Both the position numbers and the translations under genes were made by a program. DNA of 53,264 bases, taken from Candidatus Omnitrophota bacterium. GTDB lineage: Bacteria > Omnitrophota > Gorgyraeia > Gygaellales > JAMWDD01. The notes beneath the pieces were generated by a model. That model was not told the origin of the DNA. It made no database searches and saw only the letters and a list, made by a program, of their open reading frames with translations. The DNA is taken from assembly GCA_028717645.1 (NCBI GenBank), contig JAQUNK010000007.1, positions 1-53,264 on the forward strand. The letters run 5' to 3'. Of this stretch, positions 9,301 through 17,666 are shown piece after piece. Every line of letters begins with the position of its first letter. The first letter of the stretch is position 1.

Positions 9301-9634
9301 ATTGGCTTTCTCCGGAGCGGAAGATCCTGCGGGTAATGATCACTTCGTTGGCGTCAACCGGGAATATTTTATCATCATTAGAAAAGGTCATGGAGACTTC
9401 GGCGACACTTAAGGCCGCGGCATTATCTGTGCCGTTAAATATTACGTCTTCCATATTCGAACCGCGCAGCGCCTTAACCGACTGCTCACCCAGGACCCAG
9501 CGGATAGAATCAAAAATATTCGACTTACCGCAGCCGTTCGGCCCGACGATGGCGCTGATGCCCGGCTCGAATAAAAGTTCGGTTTTTTCGGCGAAAGATT
9601 TAAAACCTATGAGTTCCAGCTTCTTAAGATGCAT
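6395..9634 (-). CDS. smc: Chromosome segregation SMC ATPase with short hinge
   Basis: Structural maintenance of chromosomes protein: a dimeric coiled-coil ATPase that organises and segregates DNA. The N-terminal head has Walker A GPNGCGKSN (31-39). The C-terminal head has signature LSGGEKS (972-978) and Walker B CILDEVDAALD (about 996-1006). Two long heptad-rich coiled coils lie between (about 170-505 and 560-900). The predicted hinge is only about 50 residues (roughly 510-560, containing GDVTGLIIKIKNG and KYSFGGEAKSISLD), where ordinary SMCs have about 150-180. This explains the total of 1079 against the usual ~1180. It starts 3 bp after the PilZ gene and is co-transcribed with it. scpA/scpB are not in the window. 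An SbcC-like protein is a less likely alternative, because head motifs and N-terminus are SMC-type. Confidence 0.93.
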   Translation of the reverse strand: MHLKKLELIGFKSFAEKTELLFEPGISAIVGPNGCGKSNIFDSIRWVLGEQSVKALRGSNMEDVIFNGTDNAAALSVAEVSMTFSNDDKIFPVDANEVIITRRIFRSGESQYLLNKTEVRLKDILEVFMGTGIGAEAYSLVEQGKIDLILSSRAEDRRLVFDEASGITKYKAQKKEALRKLDDTENNLLRINDIITEVKRQIGSLERQANKARRYKEVLEELKSKEITLARINVTQIDKQRSGLKQDEEGLKAGQADKNSQLLALEAKISCGMDELRAQELKISEIKNDILNLENRYQRNNELIRLDKERLEDILVREKLLQESIEELKKRLVTDEEKLNSFKKEYENLESIIQEHLNVLKQKEAEYEILSRAIADAARNIQEAKRSILDLASEQAKVKNEAIDTNTHIQTDEARKRRLDIDRAKAEEEKARVEESLATVTGELSVLQGQFDGLTGDISALKNDSDNAAKELSAIVINIRELENLKLSLESQKEFIEKLMLKYQDISEAMNAVVLVDNMPQGDVTGLIIKIKNGQPIREQDSPLLKEAKYSFGGEAKSISLDVEAINNKIKEIEAKVAEQYNLRQEKERLISELGGKIKDLEESHRQIEFQVSGKSMQKDSISQQLDKICDEKNIIDLELSEIGGDLNSLKEKYGQLQTRQEELDRQKADQEQVIVARQELINADTQKREDLLVSLTQTRTELESLRKRKAQDVVTLNILQHTYDQDKDDLGREEEEKENIRHKSAQINTEIENLDKDNTDSLAKKEKQQGALKNLEIEFSKIQSLYKNDHLSLEALKKELEAITNDLYQIKMHEQEISFKYSSLKDKIMQAYRVDLEAITDALEPGDANTLEEETLKLREKLDSYGNVNLVAIDEYDELKKRYDFLSHQQADLLSAKESLQEAISKINKTTKQMFLETFEKICEEFKNYFRLLFNGGDAKLFLLDEQDPLESGIEIIARPPGKKLQNVLLLSGGEKSMTAVALLFAIFKVKPVSFCILDEVDAALDEANVDRFGRMLHEFTKTSQFILITHNKKTIANANIMYGITMEKSGISKIVSVKFSHTQNKTPEPQKEVGEPV
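6406..6441 (+). terminator. Terminator of the GGDEF gene inside the smc 3' end
   Basis: CCCCC-ACCTC (6406-6415) pairs with GAGGT-(TC)-GGGGG (6421-6432) around a T5 loop, followed by TTTTATTTT on the plus strand. It starts 11 bp inside the smc coding region and encodes part of the Pro/Glu-rich SMC C-terminus. The minus-strand continuation has no T-run, so it works in one direction only. Confidence 0.85.
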
Positions 9635-9637
9635 ATT

Positions 9638-9964
9638 TTATTCTTCTGTGATAAGGTTACCGATACGTTCCTGGTCGGCATAATTGATCTTTATGAATTC
9701 AATGCCGGTTTCGAAGTTATTCGGCCCAATCTCCCTGGACCAGGCTACCTTGCTGATCGCCTCGACCGGGGTTTTGTCCTTGGGCAAATAGAATTTAACG
9801 TCCAGATATGTGCCCTTTTTCAGCAACTCTTTTGTTTTTACGCTTATGCCGGCTACGCTGATATCCTCTATCTTGGCTTTGCATGAGTTGCAATTCGCAT
9901 CCAGCACGGCATACTCCATCTGGATGGCCATGTTTAAACGGGGAAACCTTCTCTGTTTCTCCAT
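9638..9964 (-). CDS. PilZ domain c-di-GMP receptor
   Basis: A stand-alone PilZ domain of 108 residues that should bind cyclic di-GMP and act by binding a partner. Both ligand motifs are intact: RxxxR (R5-R9, RRFPR) and DxSxxG (D34-S36-G39). No other domain or signal peptide is present. Its GGGAGG ribosome-binding site overlaps the etfA stop codon, 3 bp upstream, and smc follows after 3 bp, so it is embedded in the acd-etfBA-smc transcript. The partner is unknown. A diguanylate cyclase gene lies just beyond smc. Confidence 0.92.
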   Translation of the reverse strand: MEKQRRFPRLNMAIQMEYAVLDANCNSCKAKIEDISVAGISVKTKELLKKGTYLDVKFYLPKDKTPVEAISKVAWSREIGPNNFETGIEFIKINYADQERIGNLITEE

Positions 9965-9967
9965 ATT

Positions 9968-11170
9968 TTACCTCCCACCGAGGGTCTGCTTGAATCTCTG
10001 GTTAAGCAAAGGCACGATCTGGAATAAATCGCCTACGATTCCGTAAGTAGCTACTTTAAATATGGGCGCATCGGGATCTTTATTTATCGCCACGATGATC
10101 TTTGAAGACTGCATACCCACCAGATGCTGGATCTGCCCGGAAATACCACAGGCAATATATATTTTCGGCGCGACCGTCCTGCCGGTCTGGCCCACCTGGT
10201 GCGAATAAGGCATCCAACCGGAATCGACCGCCGCGCGCGATGCGCCGACCGCCGCTCCAATAGTATGCGCCAGTTCCTGAAGGATCTTAAAATTCTCCGG
10301 GCCTCCCATGCCGCGGCCCCCAGAAACAATTATATCAGCTTCGGATAAATTTACCAGATTTTCCACTTCTTCGATAATATCAATGAGTTTCGTGCGGGAA
10401 GACAATAGATCAGCAGCAAAACTTTCCCTGATGATCTTTCCCTTCCTGCGCTTATCCGGCTCTTTTATCGGCATGACCTTGTGCCTTACTGTGGACATCT
10501 GCGGCCGGTAATTCGGCGTGATGATCGTAGCCATGATATTTCCGCCGAAGGCCGGGCGGGTCTGTAAAAGTATCTTCTTCTGTGGATCAATATCCAGGCC
10601 GGTGCAATCAGCAGTAAGGCCGGTCCTGATCTTTATCGCTACGCGGGAGATCAGTGACCTGCCGATAGATGTCGCAGCGCAAAGCAGGATCTCGGGTTTA
10701 TATTTTTTAACCAGCTCGACCAGCACATTGGTATAAGGCTCGTCCTGGAAATGGGTAAGTTCCGGCGCCTGAACCAGGTAAATATTATCCGCGCCATGCC
10801 AAACTACTTCATCCAGCTGGTCATCTAAATTATTTCCCAAAAATACCGCGCTCACCTCGGTCTTCAGCTTTGCCGCTAACTCCTGGGCCTTGCTCAGGAG
10901 TTCATAAGAGACCGACTGGACCTTGCCATTCTTCTGCTCGATAAAGACCCAGACGCCCTTATAGTCCTTGAGGTCCGGCACGATGCAGACGGTTTTTTTA
11001 TCGAGTATGATCGCCTTGAATTTACAGGCGTCCTTACAAGCGCCGCAAAGCGTGCACTTGTTCAGATCGATGGTCGCCTTCTTATCGATGATGCGGATAG
11101 CATCGAAAGGGCAGGCCTTTACGCATAAGGTACAACCGGTACATTTCTCAACTATAATTTGTATAGACAT
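9968..11170 (-). CDS. etfA: Electron transfer flavoprotein alpha subunit with N-terminal ferredoxin domain
   Basis: FAD-binding subunit of an electron-transferring flavoprotein, here fused to a 2x[4Fe-4S] ferredoxin. Residues 1-60 hold two CxxCxxCxxxC clusters (C10/13/16/20 and C39/42/45/49). The EtfA N-terminal domain follows, then the C-terminal FAD domain (GGRGMGGPENF near 284, SGWMPYSHQVGQTGRTVAP near 316-334). The same fusion is known in CarE of the caffeyl-CoA reductase-Etf complex of Acetobacterium woodii, which bifurcates electrons to ferredoxin. One base separates it from etfB, and acyl-CoA dehydrogenase precedes that, so the three likely form one complex. Bifurcation itself is inference. 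Confidence 0.95.
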   Translation of the reverse strand: MSIQIIVEKCTGCTLCVKACPFDAIRIIDKKATIDLNKCTLCGACKDACKFKAIILDKKTVCIVPDLKDYKGVWVFIEQKNGKVQSVSYELLSKAQELAAKLKTEVSAVFLGNNLDDQLDEVVWHGADNIYLVQAPELTHFQDEPYTNVLVELVKKYKPEILLCAATSIGRSLISRVAIKIRTGLTADCTGLDIDPQKKILLQTRPAFGGNIMATIITPNYRPQMSTVRHKVMPIKEPDKRRKGKIIRESFAADLLSSRTKLIDIIEEVENLVNLSEADIIVSGGRGMGGPENFKILQELAHTIGAAVGASRAAVDSGWMPYSHQVGQTGRTVAPKIYIACGISGQIQHLVGMQSSKIIVAINKDPDAPIFKVATYGIVGDLFQIVPLLNQRFKQTLGGR

Positions 11171-11171
11171 T

Positions 11172-11954
11172 TTAATGTATCTCTGATTTTAATAATTCGG
11201 TTAATTTAGCGACTATTTCCTGCGGTTCTCCGGTAAGCATCTGTCCGCCGACTCTGGCAGGCGGGGTAAATATCTTCACTACCTGTGTAGGCGAACCGCA
11301 GAGCCCGATATTTTGCGGATCCAGGTCCAGGTCTTTCTGGCCCCAGGTGGTAATCTTTGCCTGCTTGGCGCGCATCATACCTTTTAAGGAAGGGATCCTC
11401 GGCTCATTTATTTCTTTTACTACGGTCAATAGCGCCGGTAACGAAGTCTGGATGATCTCAAAGCCCTCTTCCATCATCCTTTCCACGCGCGCCTGGTTAT
11501 CTTTTATTTCCTCTATCTTCTTGACATAAGTCACCTGCGGTATGTCCAGGTGGGTCGAGATGCCGGGCCCGACTTGCGCCGTATCTCCGTCGGACGCCTG
11601 CTTGCCGCAAAGGATGAGATCAAATGCCCCGACTTTCCTTATCGCCGAAGCCAGGGTATAACTCGTTGCCCAGGTATCGCTCCCGGCAAAGGCGCGGTCG
11701 CAGACGAGTATCCCTTCATCCGCTCCCATGGATATCGCCTCACGCAGCACTGCGTCTGCCTGCGGCGGGCCCATAGAAATAACCGTAACCTTGCCGCCGA
11801 ATTTTTCCTTTAAACGTACCGCCTCTTCGATGGCATAAGTATCAAAAGGATTGACAATCGCCTTAACCCCTTCGCGGATCAGGGTGTTGGTCTCGGGGTT
11901 GATCCTTACCTCGGTTGTCTCTGGGACTTGTTTTACGCAAACAATAATGTTCAT
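11172..11954 (-). CDS. etfB: Electron transfer flavoprotein beta subunit
   Basis: Partner of EtfA in passing electrons to or from acyl-CoA dehydrogenase. At 260 residues it has family length. Visible motifs are VNPFD (34-38), DRAFAGSDT (86-94) and KQASDGDTAQVGP (118-130), which resemble the EtfB group that binds FAD in place of AMP and occurs in bifurcating complexes. Its ATG overlaps the acyl-CoA dehydrogenase stop by one base (TAATG) and its stop is one base before etfA, so translation is probably coupled. Confidence 0.95.
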   Translation of the reverse strand: MNIIVCVKQVPETTEVRINPETNTLIREGVKAIVNPFDTYAIEEAVRLKEKFGGKVTVISMGPPQADAVLREAISMGADEGILVCDRAFAGSDTWATSYTLASAIRKVGAFDLILCGKQASDGDTAQVGPGISTHLDIPQVTYVKKIEEIKDNQARVERMMEEGFEIIQTSLPALLTVVKEINEPRIPSLKGMMRAKQAKITTWGQKDLDLDPQNIGLCGSPTQVVKIFTPPARVGGQMLTGEPQEIVAKLTELLKSEIH

Positions 11955-13129
11955 TATTTACCCGCTTCCTTGATCAACTGTAACGCAATGATGCCGCGCT
12001 GGATCTGGTTGGTCCCTTCATAGATCTGGGTGATCTTGGCATCACGCATGTATTTCTCCGCCGGATAATCTTTCATATAGCCGTATCCACCGAGTATCTG
12101 CACCGCATCGGTAGCGACCTTCATTGCTACATCCGAGGCAAAAAGCTTGGCCATGGCTGATTCTTTGGAAACTCCGGTGCGTCCGGCATCGACCATGCGC
12201 GCCACGGCATAAACCAATGCCCGGGCAGCCTCTAATTCCGTGGCCATGTCGGCCAACATAAATTGTATGCCCTGGAAACTGGCGATCGATTTTCCGAATT
12301 GCTGCCGCTCCTTGGCGTATTTTACCGCCACATCTAACGCCCCCTGGCCAATACCTAAGGCCTGGGCTGCGACTCCCGGCCGGGACATATCAAAGGTCTT
12401 CATGGTCACAATAAAACCCATGCCTTCCTTGCTTAAGAGATTTTCCGCAGGGACCTTGCAATCATTGAAGATAAGCTCGCTGGTCACTGAAGCACGGATA
12501 CCCATCTTATCCTCTTTTTTGCCGAAGGTAAAACCGGGCATACCTTTTTCCAGGATGAACGCGGAAGCACCCCTTGCACCTTTGGCCTTATCGGTCATAG
12601 CGATAACGACATAAGTTTCTGCCTCGCTGCCATTGGTGATAAAATGCTTGGTACCATTTAAAACGTAGTGGTTGCCTACTTTCTTTGCCGTGGTCTTGAT
12701 CGCTGAGGCATCAGATCCTGCCTCAGGCTCGGTGATGCCGAAAGCGGCGATCTTTTTTCCGCTGGCCAGATCAGGAAGGTATTTTTTCTTCTGTTCTTCA
12801 TTACCGAACAGGATAATAGGGAACGTTCCCAATGCCGAAGCAGCGTAGCAAACCGCGATGCCGCCGCAGGCGCGCGATAATTCCTCGGTCGCCAGGCACA
12901 GGCTTAATACACCGCCTGCAGTCTGCCCCTCGGGCAATTCCAGCATCCCGCCGTACTTGGCCGGGACAAATATACCGAATAGGTCTGACTGGGCCAGGGC
13001 CTTGATCACTTCATGCGGGAATCTTTCGGTCTTATCGCATTCAGCGGCGATCGGCGCTATCTTCTCGGTAGCAACCTGCCGGCATAAGTCCCGAATCATT
13101 ACCTGTTCTTCGCTTAATAAATAATCCAT
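11954..13129 (-). CDS. Acyl-CoA dehydrogenase
   Basis: FAD-dependent alpha,beta-dehydrogenase (or enoyl-CoA reductase in reverse) of the short-chain/butyryl-CoA dehydrogenase type, 391 residues. The catalytic base is E371 in IYEGTNQIQR. The FAD-binding ITEPEAGSD is at 132-140, ERQQFGK near 274-280 and DAVQILGGYGYMKDYP near 341-356. An AAAGGAGG site precedes the start. It is followed by etfB-etfA with overlapping codons, a carCDE/bcd-etfBA-like arrangement. The loop after KYGG (residues 61-73, MLELPEGQTAGG) is about 8 residues longer than typical and is encoded by a small palindrome. The acyl-CoA substrate cannot be told from sequence. Confidence 0.94.
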   Translation of the reverse strand: MDYLLSEEQVMIRDLCRQVATEKIAPIAAECDKTERFPHEVIKALAQSDLFGIFVPAKYGGMLELPEGQTAGGVLSLCLATEELSRACGGIAVCYAASALGTFPIILFGNEEQKKKYLPDLASGKKIAAFGITEPEAGSDASAIKTTAKKVGNHYVLNGTKHFITNGSEAETYVVIAMTDKAKGARGASAFILEKGMPGFTFGKKEDKMGIRASVTSELIFNDCKVPAENLLSKEGMGFIVTMKTFDMSRPGVAAQALGIGQGALDVAVKYAKERQQFGKSIASFQGIQFMLADMATELEAARALVYAVARMVDAGRTGVSKESAMAKLFASDVAMKVATDAVQILGGYGYMKDYPAEKYMRDAKITQIYEGTNQIQRGIIALQLIKEAGK

Positions 13130-13142
13130 TACCTTCCTCCTT

Positions 13143-14810
13143 TTACTCTCCTAAAGCAGCGTATTTTTCTTTAGCGTAATCTGCTTCCTGGACATTGATC
13201 GACATAATTCTTTGATACACACTTTTTGCTTCTTTCAATTGCCCGCTATTTTCGTATATCTGGGCCACGCGTAACAATGCTTTTACGAAAAGCGGGTTTT
13301 CCTGGCCGCAAAGAGAAGTTATCTTCAAATATGCCTCTACGGCCTCTTTTGATTTTGCCTCGTCCTGATAACACTGGGCGATCTGGAAATTTAACCCCGG
13401 CCTCTCTTCTTCAGGGGCTTCATCCAGGACCTGATTAAAACAGGCTATCGCCTCGCTGAAACTACCCTGGTTGTAAAACACTTTGCCTAAAAGACAAAGG
13501 CTGTCTTTATATAAAACGCTATCCTTAAAATCATTCCGGAATTTATCAAGTACCTGCATTGCTTCATCGTAGCGGGCGAGTCTAAACAGGCTCTGGGCCC
13601 GCTGATATTCCACATAGTCCCGGTAAGGGCTTGAGGGAAATTCTTTTAATATGGCCTCGTACTCACAGAGCGCCTCAGCAAATTTTCCTTCATCCTGGTA
13701 AGCGTCGGCAACCTGGCATAAAGCGGAATTTTTAACCATACTATCATCCGAGGCATCTGCTACCTTTTGGAATTCATTGATCGCCTCTTTGAAATTCCCG
13801 TTCTTTAAGTTGGCCCAGGCCAGGCCGTAAAGCAATTGATAAGAATATTTTTTCTCCGGATCCAGGCTTGTTACTGTACTGCGATATGCCAGGAGAGCAT
13901 CCTGATATTTTCCCAGGTTAAAAAGGCAATCCGCCCGGCCCAAAGAAGCCTGTGTCAAGATATCGGCATCCCGGGATATATTCAACAAATCGGCGTACAA
14001 GGAAAGGGCGTTCTCGAATTTATTTTCTGCCGTAAGCAGGGCCCCTTCGCCGAGCTTAAACACCTGTTGATTCCGTTCATCGAGTTGCGCAAAATCTATT
14101 TGTTCAAAGAGCGTTCTTGCCTCTGTATATTTCTTTAATTTTAATTCATCCCAGGCCAAACTCAAAGTAAACAATGATTTCGCCTTTAAATCAAGCGCTG
14201 ATTCCATCGCCGCGCGGTAGAATGCTTCTGCGGCGGGAAAATCATTCTGGTAATAAAGTGTTTCGCCCAGGTAAAAATTCACGTAAGCTATTTTCTCATC
14301 GCCGGCGGAAATTTTTTCTTTTAAAATATTAAAAATATCCGCAGCTTTCGAAAAATCTTTTAATTCCAACAAACCCAGTCCATATGCGTAATAGGCATCG
14401 AGGAGATAACCGGACTGAGGGTATTCGGCAATGATTTTTCTATAATATTCGTTCGAACGCGGGATATTTTTTTCCTTAAAATATGCCTCGCCCAACCAAT
14501 AACAAAGAGCATCCTGAATATCTTTTGCGTTTTCCTGGCCAAACAGGCCTTCGAATTTATTCTTGGCCTGGCTGATCTTACCCTGGTAAAGATAACATTT
14601 ACCGATATTTAAGTTTACTTCAGCGGCTCTCTCGGTCGCAGGATCATCTTCTAAAAAATTATCTAATATGCCCAGGGATACATCATAAAACCCGTCATTA
14701 AATGCCTTTGACGCAAGCACAAGCGCTTCTTCTTCCTTGGTTGCTTGGTGTGCGAAAACAGAGTGAACGGACAAACAGAACAGAAAGGCAAGGAATAGTG
14801 TCTTTTTCAT
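13143..14810 (-). CDS. Exported tetratricopeptide-repeat protein
   Basis: A 555-residue protein with a clear N-terminal signal peptide (MKKTLFLAFLFCLSVHSVFA, cut probably after A20). It is otherwise built of helical TPR units over most of its length, for example PATERAAEVNLNIGKCYLYQ, YPQSGYLLDAYYAYGLGLLE and PSSPYRDYVEYQRAQSLFRL. No enzymatic domain is seen. Such proteins act as periplasmic scaffolds, for instance beside the Tol-Pal or BAM machineries, but nothing here names the partner. It lies 42 bp after uvrA and 13 bp before acyl-CoA dehydrogenase, and no convincing Shine-Dalgarno is seen before its ATG. Confidence 0.85.
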   Translation of the reverse strand: MKKTLFLAFLFCLSVHSVFAHQATKEEEALVLASKAFNDGFYDVSLGILDNFLEDDPATERAAEVNLNIGKCYLYQGKISQAKNKFEGLFGQENAKDIQDALCYWLGEAYFKEKNIPRSNEYYRKIIAEYPQSGYLLDAYYAYGLGLLELKDFSKAADIFNILKEKISAGDEKIAYVNFYLGETLYYQNDFPAAEAFYRAAMESALDLKAKSLFTLSLAWDELKLKKYTEARTLFEQIDFAQLDERNQQVFKLGEGALLTAENKFENALSLYADLLNISRDADILTQASLGRADCLFNLGKYQDALLAYRSTVTSLDPEKKYSYQLLYGLAWANLKNGNFKEAINEFQKVADASDDSMVKNSALCQVADAYQDEGKFAEALCEYEAILKEFPSSPYRDYVEYQRAQSLFRLARYDEAMQVLDKFRNDFKDSVLYKDSLCLLGKVFYNQGSFSEAIACFNQVLDEAPEEERPGLNFQIAQCYQDEAKSKEAVEAYLKITSLCGQENPLFVKALLRVAQIYENSGQLKEAKSVYQRIMSINVQEADYAKEKYAALGE

Positions 14811-14852
14811 GACGGCTTATTCACAATAGTAGAATAATATATCAAAATAACC

Positions 14853-17648
14853 TTACTTCATCAATATCTTTTTCAAAAAAACCGCCGTATGCGAATGCCT
14901 GGAATTAACCAGTTCTTCGGGGCTGCCCGAGGCAACCAATTCACCACCCTTATCCCCGCCCTCCGGCCCGAGATCTATGATATAATCCGAAGATTTGATC
15001 ACTTCCAGATTGTGTTCCACGACAACTACGGTATTGCCTTTATCTACCAGCCGCTGCAGAACTGAAAGAAGTTTATCCACATCCGCAAAATGCAGGCCCG
15101 TGGTCGGCTCATCAAGGATATACAGCGTATTTCCCGTAGCGCGCTTGCTTAGCTCGGAAGATAATTTTACACGCTGCGCCTCGCCTCCGGAAAGTGTCGT
15201 AGCGGCCTGGCCCAACTGGATATAACCTAAGCCCACGTCGTAAAGCGTGGTCAATACATCTCTTATTTTAGGTATGTTCTCAAAAATACGTAAACCTTCT
15301 TCGACAGACATATTCAGAACATCGGATATGGATTTTCCTTTATATTTTACTTCCAGCGTTGCATCGTTAAAACGCCTGCCTTTACAGACATCGCAGGACA
15401 CATAAACATCCGGCAAGAAATGCATTTCGATCTTTTTTATACCGTCGCCGCTACATGCCTCACAGCGGCCGCCTTTTACGTTAAAGGAAAAACGCCCGGG
15501 CTTATACCCCCGGATCTTTGCCTCGGGTAATGAACTAAAAATATCGCGGATATGCGTAAAGACCCCGGTGTAAGTAGCGGGATTCGAACGCGGCGTCCTG
15601 CCGATAGGAGACTGGTCCACGACGATAACTTTGTCTATATTTTCGGTACCGATAATTTTATCGTGTTCGCCGGGTTTCAATTTACTTTTGTATATTGCTT
15701 TCATCAGGCCGCGGTAGAGGATCTCGTCAATGAGCGTAGACTTGCCTGACCCGGAAACGCCGGTAACAGAGATGAATACACCCTGCGGAAAACGCACATT
15801 TATATTTTTTAGGTTATGCTCCCTCGCCCCTTTTACTTCCAGGAATTTTTTATGCCGATAATCCCTCCTCTTTTCAGGCAGAGGTATCTTTAATTCGCCT
15901 CTTAAATATTTCGCAGTCAGCGAACCCGGGCTTTTTAGCAATGCAGCTGTATCACCCGAAAAAACCACATTACCGCCGTGCCGTCCGGCTCCGGGGCCAA
16001 GGTCTACGACAAAATCTGCGCTTCTGATGGTGGTCTCATCGTGTTCAACTACGATCAGGGTATTGCCCAGGTCCCTGAGTGCTTTTAAAGTAGTAAGCAG
16101 CTTTGCGTTATCCCGCTGATGCAAGCCGATGCTCGGCTCATCCAGGATATACAGCACTCCTACCAGCCGGGAACCAACTTGTGTCGCCAGGCGGATACGC
16201 TGTGCCTCGCCACCTGAGAGCGTCGAGCTCCTTCTATCCAGGGTCAGGTATTCTAAGCCCACGTCAACGCAAAATCTAAGTTTCTGCCTGATCTCTTTGA
16301 TGATCTGGTGGGCAATGATTTTTTCTTTATCGCTTAGCTCCAGATCCGCAAAAAAGGCATCAGCCTCTTTTATGGACAGGGTAGCTACTTCCTGGATATT
16401 TTTGCTGTCGACCTTTACGGACAGGCTTTCTTTTTTTAAGCGCGCACCATTACATTCAGGGCAAGGCAGGTCCGACATAAAACGCGAGATCTCTTCTTTA
16501 AGGTAATCGCTTTCTGTTTGCCGGAATATCCTCTCTAAGTGCGGGAGAATACCTTCGAACGGCTTACCCCAGACCTCCACTTTGCTTCCATAAAGTATGG
16601 CTTTCTGTATTTCTTTTTTTAGCTTCCTGAACGGCGTATCGAGATCAAAATGCAGTTCCTTTGCCAACTCGCGCAATAACGCACGGTAATACATAATGTA
16701 GCCCTTGCCGCCCCTTTTCCAGGCTTCGATTGCGCCCTCGTTAATGGATTTGCTCCGGTCAGGGATAACCAAATCTACGTCGAATTCAAATTTCGTGCCT
16801 AAACCATCACAGGCAGGACACGCCCCGTACGGCGAATTAAAGGAAAAAATACGCGGCTCTACTTCCGCATAACTTATTCCGCAATGCGTACAGGCATATA
16901 ATTCGCTGAACTCCAGGTCTTTCTTATTATGCGTAATAAGCACTATCCCTTTACCGATCTTTAGCCCCGTCTCGATAGAGTCGGCCAGGCGTTTTTTGAC
17001 TTCCGGTTTTATCAAGAGCCTATCTATTACCACTTCGATATTATGGATCTTATATTTGTCTAACTTCGGCTTATCCGCCACTTCGTATATTTTCCCGTCT
17101 ATACGTGCGCGGACAAAGCCTGCCTTCTGTATCTGGCTGAAGATATCGCGGTACTCGCCTTTTTTACCCCTGATCAAAGGTGCCAAAATTTCTATGTTCG
17201 TAGCCTCTGGCAGCGCCATTACCTTTTCGATGATCTCCTGGGAACTCTGATGTTGTATCAGCCTGCCGCAGCGATAACAATGCACTTTGCCCGCTCGGGC
17301 AAATAACAATCTTAAATAATCATATATCTCAGTCTGTGTGCCGACGGTAGAACGCGGGTTCCCGCCGGCAGTCCTTTGTTCGATGGCGATCGCCGGGGAC
17401 AAACCTTCGATGTGTTCCACATCGGGTTTTTGCAGTTGTTCCAGGAATTGGCGGGCATAACTGGAAAGGCTTTCCACGTAGCGGCGCTGGCCTTCGGCGT
17501 AGATCGTATCAAAGGCAAGGCTTGACTTCCCTGAACCGGAAAGTCCGGTGACTACGACAAGCGAATTGCGCGGCAGCTCTAAGTTTATATTTTTTAAATT
17601 ATGTTCTTTGGCTCCGCGGATGACGATGTATTTTTCGTTTTCTTTCAT
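14853..17648 (-). CDS. uvrA: Excinuclease ABC subunit A
   Basis: Damage-recognition ATPase of nucleotide excision repair. It has two ABC modules: Walker [20 protein letters not shown] (about 34-52) and GVSGSGKST (about 632-640), each with an LSGGEAQR signature and an ILDEPS/ILDEPT Walker B. Zinc modules are visible (ACTHCG...ACPACDG in the first half, CEACSG...SCDVCKG in the second). The length, 931, is standard, and no key residue seems lost. It follows the methyltransferase-glycosyltransferase gene by 18 bp. uvrB and uvrC are not in the window. Confidence 0.99.
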   Translation of the reverse strand: MKENEKYIVIRGAKEHNLKNINLELPRNSLVVVTGLSGSGKSSLAFDTIYAEGQRRYVESLSSYARQFLEQLQKPDVEHIEGLSPAIAIEQRTAGGNPRSTVGTQTEIYDYLRLLFARAGKVHCYRCGRLIQHQSSQEIIEKVMALPEATNIEILAPLIRGKKGEYRDIFSQIQKAGFVRARIDGKIYEVADKPKLDKYKIHNIEVVIDRLLIKPEVKKRLADSIETGLKIGKGIVLITHNKKDLEFSELYACTHCGISYAEVEPRIFSFNSPYGACPACDGLGTKFEFDVDLVIPDRSKSINEGAIEAWKRGGKGYIMYYRALLRELAKELHFDLDTPFRKLKKEIQKAILYGSKVEVWGKPFEGILPHLERIFRQTESDYLKEEISRFMSDLPCPECNGARLKKESLSVKVDSKNIQEVATLSIKEADAFFADLELSDKEKIIAHQIIKEIRQKLRFCVDVGLEYLTLDRRSSTLSGGEAQRIRLATQVGSRLVGVLYILDEPSIGLHQRDNAKLLTTLKALRDLGNTLIVVEHDETTIRSADFVVDLGPGAGRHGGNVVFSGDTAALLKSPGSLTAKYLRGELKIPLPEKRRDYRHKKFLEVKGAREHNLKNINVRFPQGVFISVTGVSGSGKSTLIDEILYRGLMKAIYKSKLKPGEHDKIIGTENIDKVIVVDQSPIGRTPRSNPATYTGVFTHIRDIFSSLPEAKIRGYKPGRFSFNVKGGRCEACSGDGIKKIEMHFLPDVYVSCDVCKGRRFNDATLEVKYKGKSISDVLNMSVEEGLRIFENIPKIRDVLTTLYDVGLGYIQLGQAATTLSGGEAQRVKLSSELSKRATGNTLYILDEPTTGLHFADVDKLLSVLQRLVDKGNTVVVVEHNLEVIKSSDYIIDLGPEGGDKGGELVASGSPEELVNSRHSHTAVFLKKILMK

Positions 17649-17666
17649 GTATATTGTATTCGGCGT

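Noticed and set aside
8832-9683. 283-codon plus-strand open frame
   Set aside because: It is antisense to smc head-domain codons with clear SMC motifs, and its translation (Ser/Leu/Arg-rich) resembles no protein family.
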